Shown in pieces: positions 21,427 to 29,026 of a stretch of DNA of 64,000 bases. Position 1 is the first letter of the stretch. Each line of letters starts with the position of its first letter. A program made the position numbers and the translations under genes. The stretch spans positions 1,798,001-1,862,000 of the forward strand of contig JANATF010000009.1 of assembly GCA_029449245.1 (NCBI GenBank), in the 5' to 3' direction. This DNA comes from Mortierella alpina (lineage: Eukaryota; Mortierellomycota; Mortierellomycetes; Mortierellales; Mortierellaceae). The notes under the pieces were generated by a model that worked only from the letters and a program-made list of their open reading frames with translations, did no database searches and was not told the DNA's origin.

Positions 21427-24400
21427 ATGAGCAATCCACTCAATAGTTCACCACCCGACATCGGGAGATCTGCCCACAACTCATTGACGCCGTCATTGAC
21501 CGTCCATGGTCGATCTCTCAGCCATGGCGCCGCAACTGTATCGTCTCAGCAAGCCAGCTTGAGTTCCGATTGCGAGAATATATACATCTCGTCCCAAAAA
21601 ACTAAAAAGCGGGACATATTTCGAAACCTCTTTCGGTCAACTAAACATGAGGATAAGGTCACGATCCAAGATGGTCCATCTAAGACAGAGATCCGTCACG
21701 CTCAAACTGCTAGCACCGACATCACCTCTGAAGTCTACAGCCTCGAAGTCAGCAGCTCAAGAACTGGGTCACAGCCCACGATCGGCAAGACTGAGGCTCG
21801 TTTGAATGTCTTCTCGGAGAACGTATCTAAAACATCCACTAGAATCACATTACCAAAGCTTGACGCGCGCATCGACAGCACATCCCAGCTCGCCTTGTTC
21901 ATCAGCCGTCTCCCAAGGAACATGACTTCCCCCTTGCAGTGCGAAGGTCTCGAGAGTGTCTCAGATTCCACGAAAGAAGCGTCGTGGACCACGCCGTCCG
22001 ATGATACACAGCAGGAATGGATCAAAGCTATTGAAGAGAATCCGATCAAGCAAGAGCACCTTCGCTGGTTGGGGTCACGCATCGTTGAGGAATTTATCAA
22101 GCATGCTGTCAAGGATCCGGTCGCAGTGTCTGAAGTCGTTCTCCTTGGCTCTGTCCTCGATCAGCCACACTACCGCAAGTTGCTCAATTGCTTCATTGCG
22201 CAGCTCCAAGAGTCGGCTCTTCTAGATGTTGATCTGCTCCAAGGTCTCGTCCAGCTGGTCCAGTGTGCCGCGCCGGCGTATCTTGACGCCGATGATCTTG
22301 TCAAGATCTTGAGTATTCTGAGAAAACGCCTTGGAGACACCCATCAGCAGTCGTCGGAGCATCAGTACCATTTAACCTTGGCTGTCTCGCGCCTCCTTGA
22401 TGTCATGGCTGAGCCAGAGCACAAAGTCAAAGATCTACCTCGTGTCGAGGAGAAGGAACCCCTGGCCTCAGTTCTTTCAGGATTGCAATCCAGCTCGGAC
22501 CCTTATCTGATGTACCAAGCGCTCTACGCATTTCAGGCCCTGCAGTATGTTCCTGACAACGAGTCCGCTCTTCAAGCCATCGTGCGACACTCCCTAGGAG
22601 CCGCAGAGAGCCTTATCAAGGTGTCGGGAGTCATTCAGTTGAATTTTGACGGCCTACTCGAAGGCCTCAAGCAGATGCAAAAGACTGTCGAGGAGACTTA
22701 TGGGATTGCCAAGTCCAGCTACGAAGGCATCAGCTCGTTGATTGACAGTGGGCGTGGACTGTTCGATAGTCTCAGAGCGGGCCTTGTCTCTGGCCACAAG
22801 CATCCGTGGTACCCTTACGTACTTACCGCTACAGCTCTCTGCCGGGCAGGCCAATTGGTCTATTTCAGCAAGCTGGTTCGAGAGGCTCCTTGCCGTCGTG
22901 ATCCTCGATTCCAATGGGGTGTAAGCCAGCTCCTGGGCGAGATTGCGATTGACGATGAATGGGATTCCTGCATCCGTGAGCAAGCTGTCAGTTTTCTGGA
23001 GGATCTCTACTTGAATGATGCCGATTGGGCTCAGGACGACAGCGTCAGGTCTTGGATACTGACCATTCTCGGCAAGATCTCGGAGGTGCCTGATCCTGCG
23101 GTCAGAGACGTGGCCCTTGCTTTTCTGCAGGTCCCAATGAACAATGGCTCCACCATCGTCACGCATCCCTACCCATTGAGGTATCACCTCCCTATCCCAA
23201 TGAAGTCGCCACTTCTGGTCCTAGTCCAAGATATTCCTTACCTTGAGTACGATCTCAACGAACTCCGGGTCAGACGACTCAGAGAGTATAATCAGACAGT
23301 GTACATCCCTCCTCAAGCCAAGGCCAACCTTCAGGCTGCTGACAAGGATGCTCTACCGCTCATGGATACCATCAAAGAGTTCCTGGAGAGCGACGGGCAG
23401 GTGTTCTTGATACTAGGTGATTCAGGAGCAGGAAAATCAACATTCAACAGACACCTTGAGCACGAGCTTTGGAACGACTACAAGACAGGTGGCCACATAC
23501 CGCTCTTCATCAATCTACCTGCTGTGGCCGAGAGCCATCGAGATATCATTGGTGAGCAATTGCGTATGCACAGATTCAAGGAAGACAAGATCAAAGAGCT
23601 GAAGGAGAATCGGAAGATGATCCTGATTTGCGATGGTTACGACGAAACCCAACTCAAGGTCAACTTGCACTCGGAGAATATGCTCAATCAAAAAGAACAA
23701 GCAGACACAAAAATGATTATCAGCTGCAGGAGCACCTATCTTGGACAGGGCTACCGCGACCAATTCCGTCCTCAACAGAATGATCGCTACAGCACCTCTG
23801 CAGCTAACCTGTACACGGAGGCCGCCATTGTTCCTTTCTCAAGAGACCAGATTGGGGACTACATTGATCAGTTTGTGCGAGATCCAGAGGTACACAAGCT
23901 GATTGGTGATAGACCCGTCTGGAGCACTGAGGACTACTTGGATAAGCTGAGGTCGATCCCCAACTTGATGGAGCTGGTCAAGAATCCCTTTCTCCTGTCT
24001 CTATCGCTCAGAGCGTTGCCTGGCGTGGTCAAGGATGGGACCGATATCACCAAGATCAAAGTAACTCGTCTGACTCTCTACAACTCTTTTATCGATCAAT
24101 GGCTGGACATCAGCGAACGACGACTAAGGACGATCAAGTTTGCCGCTGAAGAGAAGAACGCACTGCAGGATCTACTTGAAGAAGGCTTTGTAGACACGGC
24201 CATTGCCTTTTTGAAAAACCTTGCTGCAGCCGTCTTCAAAGAACAGGACGGAAATCCAGTTGTCCAGTACATGCCGCTGAGTGACAAAGGGACGTGGAAG
24301 GTACAGTTCTTTGGATCGCAGCCCCTCGCCACGCTCTTGAGAGAGTGCAGTCCACTGTCGCGTTCAGGTGTCCAGCACCGGTTCCTCCATCGCTCGTTGT

Positions 24401-26763
24401 TAGAGTACTTTTACTCCCGGCACATACGAGAGACCAGAGAGTCAGATGCACTGTCTGATATTTCTCGAGATCTGGCCAAACACCCTCTAAGCCAAAGGAC
24501 GCTTGTCAGCGAGCCGTCGATTGTCCAATTCCTAGCTGAGCACGCCCAAGACGATTCTCGGTTCCGACAACGACTTCATCAATTTGTCGAGCAATCGAAA
24601 ACAGACGTTTCGGCTAGCCAGGCAGCAGCCAATGCCATCACTATCCTGGTTCGGGCCGGTGTGTTGTTCAATGGGGCCAATCTAGCAGCCATTCGAGTTC
24701 CCGGCGCGGACCTGAGTGGTGGACAGTTCGATTCAGCTCAACTACAAGGAGCAGATTTGAGAAGCACCAACCTACGCAATATCTGGTTGCGTCAGGCAGA
24801 TTTGAGCAACGCGCAGATGGAGGACGTCCGATATGGCGAATATCCGTATCTCGAGGAAGGAAGCCAGGTTAATTCGTGCGCGTACTCTCCGGACGGGAAG
24901 ACACTTGCTGTGGGCCTCGGCAGTGGCACAATTAGCTTGTACAACACCGCAACTTGGGATAAGATACGCAAATTAAGCGACCACACCAGCTCTGTTCTCA
25001 GCGTGGTGTTTTCGCCATGCGGCCAGCAGATTGCCTCGGGCAGTGAGGACAAGACGGTGCGGCTCTGGGACGCACAAACCGGTGCGCCTGGTGCCATCCT
25101 AAGCGGCCACACCGACTATGTTAGAACCGTGGTGTTTTCGCCAAGCGGCCAGCAGATTGCCTCGGGCAGTGAGGACAAGACGGTGCGGCTCTGGGACTCA
25201 CAAACCGGTGCACCTGTTGCCATCCTAAGCGGCCACACCCATTATGTTCTAAGCGTGGTGTTTTCGCCAAGCGGAGAGCAGATTGCCTCGGGCAGTGGCG
25301 GCAATACGGTGCGGCTCTGGGACGCACAAACCGGTGCACCTGGTGCCATCCTAAGCGGCCACACCAGCTGGGTTCTCAGCGTGGTGTTTTCGCCAAGCGG
25401 CCAGCAGATTGCCTCGGGCAGTGAGGACAAGACGGTGCGGCTCTGGGACGCACAAACCGGTGCGCCTGGTGCCATCCTAAGCGGCCACACCCATTATGTT
25501 CTCAGCGTGGTGTTTTCCCCAAGCGGAGAGCAGATTGCCTCGGGCAGTAGAGACAAGACGGTGCGGCTCTGGGACGCACAAACCGGTGCACCTGGTGCCA
25601 TCCTAAGCGGCCACACTTCCGATGTTAGAAGCGTTGTGTTTTCGCCAAGCGGCCAGCAGATTGCCTCGGGCAGTTACGACTACACGGTGCGGCTCTGGGA
25701 CGCACAAACCGGTGCACCTGGTGCCATCCTAAGCGGCCACACCAGCTGGGTTAGAAGCGTGGTGTTTTCGCCAAGCGGCCAGCAGATTGCCTCGGGCAGT
25801 GGAGACAAGACGGTGCGACTCTGGGACGCACAAACCGGTGCACCTGGTGCCATCCTAAGCGGCCACACCAACTTTGTTAGAAGCGTGGTGTATTCGCCAA
25901 GCGGCCAGCAGATTGCCTCGGGCAGTGAGGACAACACGGTGCGGCTCTGGGACGCACAAACCGGTGCACCTGGCGCCATCCTAAGCGGCCACACCCATTA
26001 TGTTCTCAGCGTGGTGTTTTCGCCAAGCGGTCAGCAGATTGCCTCGGGCAGTAGAGACAAGACGGTGCGGCTCTGGGACGCACAAACCGGTGCACCTGGT
26101 GCCATCCTAAGCGGCCACACATCCTCTGTTTTCAGCGTTGTGTTTTCGCCAAGCGGCCAGCAGATTGCCTCGGGCAGTAGAGACAAGACGGTGCGGCTCT
26201 GGGACGCACAAACCGGCGCACCTGGTGCCATCCTAAGCGGCCACACTTCCGATGTTAGAAGCGTTGTGTTTTCGCCAAGCGGCCAGCAGATTGCCTCGGG
26301 CAGTGAGGACAACACGGTGCGGCTCTGGGACGCACAAACCGGCGCACCTGGTGCCATCCTAAGCGGCCACTCAACCTCTGTTTACAGCGTGGTGTATTCT
26401 CCAAGCGGCCAGCAGATTGCCTCGGGCAGTAGAGACAAGACGGTGCGGCTCTGGGATGTGAAATCAGGTCTTTGTTTGGCCACTGTAAAGGATTTCCATG
26501 GTGAGATCTGGTCTATCGCATGGAACGCAAGTGCAGACGGTTGCTACTTATCAACTGGCTGCAGCGATAAATCCGTTCGTATGTGGAAGGTCAAAGGAAT
26601 CTGTCGTCCCGTGTCTGTGCACCTACTCTGGACTTCTTGGCATGACCGGCTTGTTGTATCAGATACCAACATCTTGAACACGCAGGGTTTAAGCGGTACA
26701 AATAGAAAACTCTTAGAACAACGCGGCGCTATCAGCAAGCAGATGTCTCTGGAAGAGCCGTAG
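21427..26763 (+). CDS. NLR-A: NACHT / pentapeptide / WD40 receptor (STAND ATPase)
   Basis: Uninterrupted 1,778-residue frame. Residues 1-130 are Ser/Thr-rich and disordered with a basic patch. Residues ~190-640 are helical, ARM/HEAT-like, with no known effector domain that I recognise. The NACHT ATPase follows: Walker A GDSGAGKS (664-671) and Walker B MILICDGYDE (731-740), then the NPFLLSLSLRALP segment (~855). Pentapeptide repeats at ~1079-1135 (A-D-L-x-x type) lead to 14 WD40 repeats: one divergent, twelve near-identical 42-residue units, one divergent. This is the architecture of fungal NLRs, some of which control heterokaryon incompatibility by ATP-driven oligomerisation after ligand binding to the repeats. 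The intronless coding region contrasts with intron-rich neighbours. Non-self recognition is inferred. Confidence 0.88.
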   Translation: MSNPLNSSPPDIGRSAHNSLTPSLTVHGRSLSHGAATVSSQQASLSSDCENIYISSQKTKKRDIFRNLFRSTKHEDKVTIQDGPSKTEIRHAQTASTDITSEVYSLEVSSSRTGSQPTIGKTEARLNVFSENVSKTSTRITLPKLDARIDSTSQLALFISRLPRNMTSPLQCEGLESVSDSTKEASWTTPSDDTQQEWIKAIEENPIKQEHLRWLGSRIVEEFIKHAVKDPVAVSEVVLLGSVLDQPHYRKLLNCFIAQLQESALLDVDLLQGLVQLVQCAAPAYLDADDLVKILSILRKRLGDTHQQSSEHQYHLTLAVSRLLDVMAEPEHKVKDLPRVEEKEPLASVLSGLQSSSDPYLMYQALYAFQALQYVPDNESALQAIVRHSLGAAESLIKVSGVIQLNFDGLLEGLKQMQKTVEETYGIAKSSYEGISSLIDSGRGLFDSLRAGLVSGHKHPWYPYVLTATALCRAGQLVYFSKLVREAPCRRDPRFQWGVSQLLGEIAIDDEWDSCIREQAVSFLEDLYLNDADWAQDDSVRSWILTILGKISEVPDPAVRDVALAFLQVPMNNGSTIVTHPYPLRYHLPIPMKSPLLVLVQDIPYLEYDLNELRVRRLREYNQTVYIPPQAKANLQAADKDALPLMDTIKEFLESDGQVFLILGDSGAGKSTFNRHLEHELWNDYKTGGHIPLFINLPAVAESHRDIIGEQLRMHRFKEDKIKELKENRKMILICDGYDETQLKVNLHSENMLNQKEQADTKMIISCRSTYLGQGYRDQFRPQQNDRYSTSAANLYTEAAIVPFSRDQIGDYIDQFVRDPEVHKLIGDRPVWSTEDYLDKLRSIPNLMELVKNPFLLSLSLRALPGVVKDGTDITKIKVTRLTLYNSFIDQWLDISERRLRTIKFAAEEKNALQDLLEEGFVDTAIAFLKNLAAAVFKEQDGNPVVQYMPLSDKGTWKVQFFGSQPLATLLRECSPLSRSGVQHRFLHRSLLEYFYSRHIRETRESDALSDISRDLAKHPLSQRTLVSEPSIVQFLAEHAQDDSRFRQRLHQFVEQSKTDVSASQAAANAITILVRAGVLFNGANLAAIRVPGADLSGGQFDSAQLQGADLRSTNLRNIWLRQADLSNAQMEDVRYGEYPYLEEGSQVNSCAYSPDGKTLAVGLGSGTISLYNTATWDKIRKLSDHTSSVLSVVFSPCGQQIASGSEDKTVRLWDAQTGAPGAILSGHTDYVRTVVFSPSGQQIASGSEDKTVRLWDSQTGAPVAILSGHTHYVLSVVFSPSGEQIASGSGGNTVRLWDAQTGAPGAILSGHTSWVLSVVFSPSGQQIASGSEDKTVRLWDAQTGAPGAILSGHTHYVLSVVFSPSGEQIASGSRDKTVRLWDAQTGAPGAILSGHTSDVRSVVFSPSGQQIASGSYDYTVRLWDAQTGAPGAILSGHTSWVRSVVFSPSGQQIASGSGDKTVRLWDAQTGAPGAILSGHTNFVRSVVYSPSGQQIASGSEDNTVRLWDAQTGAPGAILSGHTHYVLSVVFSPSGQQIASGSRDKTVRLWDAQTGAPGAILSGHTSSVFSVVFSPSGQQIASGSRDKTVRLWDAQTGAPGAILSGHTSDVRSVVFSPSGQQIASGSEDNTVRLWDAQTGAPGAILSGHSTSVYSVVYSPSGQQIASGSRDKTVRLWDVKSGLCLATVKDFHGEIWSIAWNASADGCYLSTGCSDKSVRMWKVKGICRPVSVHLLWTSWHDRLVVSDTNILNTQGLSGTNRKLLEQRGAISKQMSLEEP
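24979..26496 (+). repeat. Twelve 126-bp WD40 repeats of NLR-A
   Basis: Twelve tandem 126-bp units of the form GHTxxVxSVVFSPSGQQ / IASGSxDxTVRLWDAQTGAP / GAILS. Units differ almost only at x. Residue pairs after GHT in order: SS, DY, HY, SW, HY, SD, SW, NF, HY, SS, SD, TS. The residue after V is L, R, L, L, L, R, R, R, L, F, R, Y. The residue after GS is E, E, G, E, R, Y, G, E, R, R, E, R. The framework DNA is nearly invariant between units, as expected under repeat homogenisation. Confidence 0.92.
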
Positions 26764-26835
26764 GTGTAAATAGTATGTATTAGGACCGACACTCTCGTCT
26801 CTTACAATATCAGATTTGCAACTCATTGTCATGTT

Positions 26836-27932
26836 TATTCGGAGCTCTCGCTTGTCTTTGCAATCTCTTCTGGGAGCGGGAGAACACGCGCTGGCCACTG
26901 CCCGCAGATGACACAAAAGGTCTGGTTCGATGTCGAGAGACTGAACCCACAACCAGGGCAAGGGTCTCTACCGTCCTTCCTCAACTTCCTCGGGTAGGTG
27001 CTCTGTCATTGCTAAAGACCTTCTTGAACACCTTAAAGTACTGCCAAAGTTTAACATCTCTGATCTTGATCCCCTCCTGTTCAAAAATGCGACCCTGCTC
27101 TTTGAGATCCTCGGCCGACCTGGACTCTTGAAACATCTTTGGCAGAATCGTCGTACCCGAACCTACCTCAATGGGCTCCTTCTATCTCCAGACCGAAAAC
27201 GTTTCGTCATCAAAGGCCTTGCAAAGAATAAACTTGCCATGGAGCTGTCGACCCGAGAGTCGGTCCAGCCATTTTCTTTAACAGGGTGGTCATAGTAATT
27301 GATCTTTTCATCTCGTGTGCACTGCTGGGAGAGCGCAATCAGCTCTGGGTCGAGGTAAAGCTGCACGAGTTGCAGTCCCAGAGCCTTGGCCAATTGCACA
27401 CCCAAGAATCGCATGATCTTCGTCAATTTGTCGGAATACGCCTGCAGACGCTCCGCAGACATGTTGTGCAGGAACGGATAGCCCGCAAAGAGCTCATCAG
27501 CGCCATCCCCCGTCATGACGGTTTGGTATCCCAGCAAATTGGCGACGGACAGACCCCTGGGCAATGGCGATCCCGTTGCGGATTTCCATGGGATCAAAGG
27601 TCTGGAGGGTCTGGATACAAACTCGAGTTCCTCAAGGACCGAGGCTAGTGTGATCTTGACCACCTTTTGCGTCAGACCTAAGCGAGTCGAGATCTGGATC
27701 GCATAGAACTCGTCTGTGGCCTGATCTGCGCAGAGGACGGTGACAGCTCCTGAGAGAGGCTTTGGCGTTTGTTCATCCTTGCCCTCTTTTTTATTGGCGC
27801 TGTAGACGGTAAAGGATAGAGGTGTCGACACCTCCCGAGAGGAGGATGCAGTCGCAGGGCGTGGTCTACGAGTGACTTGAGCAGCACGTCGCAACTCTTG
27901 TACTGTACACGGGCTGGGTCGCTCTCTGACAT
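26836..27932 (-). pseudogene. Asparagine-synthase-like ATP-pyrophosphatase pseudogene, unit A
   Basis: Minus strand, converging on NLR-A with about 70 bp between. Pieces in different frames match an asparagine-synthase C-terminal domain without the glutaminase half: the PP-loop SGGVDTSI, then YSANKKEG, TVLCADQATDEFYAIQIS, TGDGADELFAGYPFL, and a helical C-terminus. Breaks include the lost frame before the PP-loop and an extra T after it (both also seen in unit B), plus a 5-bp insertion after the start that is specific to A. The longest open stretch is 243 codons. The live parent enzyme is not in the window. Confidence 0.75.
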
Positions 27933-28049
27933 GACCTGAATCTCGTGTTCTGTCCTTGAGTCCCGATGGTGCGATTGAGATGGAGTGGAAGTGAGATCTG
28001 TATATGAAGCGAACACAACCGTGCTATTTTAAGGTTGACGAAGAATCTG

Positions 28050-28270
28050 TCACAGCGCCCGATTCAGCAATGCTTCAGACCCATCTTCAACGACACACCA
28101 CTCGCATGCATGCAATGAACGGAGACAACCAGGACACACCTCATCGGGCTGGCATCGACGACCTCGCTGTCGTGCTTCAGACAGTGCGCGCAAAGAAGCT
28201 CACGACCTACCAGCAGCTGTTGGAATACCCAGCTAGAGCTCCAACCGCGCGCTCCTGCGCCTTGCCTTTC
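28050..28270 (+). pseudogene. Unidentified gene remnant at the edge of unit A
   Basis: Plus-strand remnant, divergent from the asparagine-synthase-like pseudogene. It encodes a GIDDLAVVLQTV..TTYQQLLEYP-type segment whose homologues in units B and C continue into an LAHLSHYE..RLNSGL segment upstream of each NLR. Here the continuation is lost at the inverted-repeat element. I do not recognise the family. Same-strand arrangement with the NLR suggests it was once the gene preceding each NLR. Confidence 0.45.
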
Positions 28271-28279
28271 TTGTCACAT

Positions 28280-28460
28280 TGGCTCAACTCAAATGCATTT
28301 TTTTTTTCACGGGTGATAATTATAAAAACATTCGGGCGTACGATTACGAATGTGCAGCATGCAATTCTGGGGCGCTGGATGATGACCTTCCTCTAAGTGC
28401 ACGACTGGCATAATTTTATAATTATCACCCGTGAAAAAAAAATGCATTTGAGTTGAGCCA
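28280..28460. mobile_element. MITE-like element with ~48-bp terminal inverted repeats
   Basis: TGGCTCAACTCAAATGCATT begins a left arm of about 48 bp. The right arm, ending at 28460, is its inverse complement and differs only by one T in the poly-T run. The arms end in the same CACGGGTGATAATTATAAAA. Flanks are TTGTCACAT (28271-28279) and TTGTCACCT (28461-28469), a 9-bp target duplication with one mismatch. Long inverted repeats plus a 9-bp duplication are typical of non-autonomous Mutator-like elements. The inner ~85 bp have no coding capacity. Confidence 0.7.
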
Positions 28461-28469
28461 TTGTCACCT

Positions 28470-28636
28470 ATTCTCTCGCCCTCGTTGTCGTTGTCGTTTT
28501 CGTGCCTGTCTGGTATGAGGGCCATTGCTCCTCTTTGATGTCGATGAATGAGTACGCCCATGCGGCCATGTCGCGTGGTCAGGAGCACATACCTTGGTGC
28601 CCACAGCTATAGACTCAATGGCACTCAAGCGCCCAC
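28470..28636. other. Short spacer between MITE-like element and duplicated segment
   Basis: About 167 bp. The first few bases may continue the unit remnant with a small deletion. The rest matches nothing else that I see in the window. Confidence 0.4.
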
Positions 28637-28763
28637 CCTCCGCAGCAGCAAGACAACGCGTCGAGCTCATCATGGACGTGCTTTGAGTTGACGATCGACA
28701 CACGGTCGCGCTCCAGCCCAAAAGAGAGTATCAAGACCAGACTTGGACGGTCGAGAGCAATTG
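28637..28763 (+). pseudogene. Beta-trefoil gene fragment (3' end only)
   Basis: Matches the last third of the trefoil gene at 16,535-16,987, including the VERSN-type end and the downstream flank. The upstream two thirds are missing, and the TGG codon of the LWVDD segment reads TGA here. It marks the left border of segmental-duplication copy 2. Confidence 0.8.
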
Positions 28764-29026
28764 ACGAATCGATTCAAGTTTCGATAAGGGGAATACTCTG
28801 ACCATCTTAATCTACTACAGACTGTGTGTTTCTACACGTCTACCTTTGCACTAACAAGGGTGACTCACAACATAAAAAAAAAGACCCCTGCCCCCCTCCT
28901 ATTCCCATTCAACGACCCTCAGTGTGGTGCTTTGTGCTGTTTAAAATATATATGCAAGAGAACAAAGAAAAAAAAAAAGCAATCTAGCGACATGACGCGT
29001 CCGCACCCGGCTACAGGACACGAACA

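Larger units (their letters stand above)
20673..28270 (+). repeat. NLR unit A
   Basis: This block matches units B and C in inverse orientation. Order on the plus strand: about 750 bp NLR upstream region, NLR-A, convergent asparagine-synthase-like pseudogene, then a remnant that in B and C lies upstream of the NLR. Its left edge is cut at TAGACTA at the ACBD duplication. Its right edge is interrupted by the inverted-repeat element at 28,280. The pseudogene-to-remnant transition equals the B/C unit junction, so unit A includes parts of two adjacent units. Confidence 0.8.

Noticed and set aside
24979-26496. Regular 126-bp repeats considered as a CRISPR-like or satellite array
   Set aside because: They are in-frame WD40 codons within one protein and the variable positions are single codons, not spacers.
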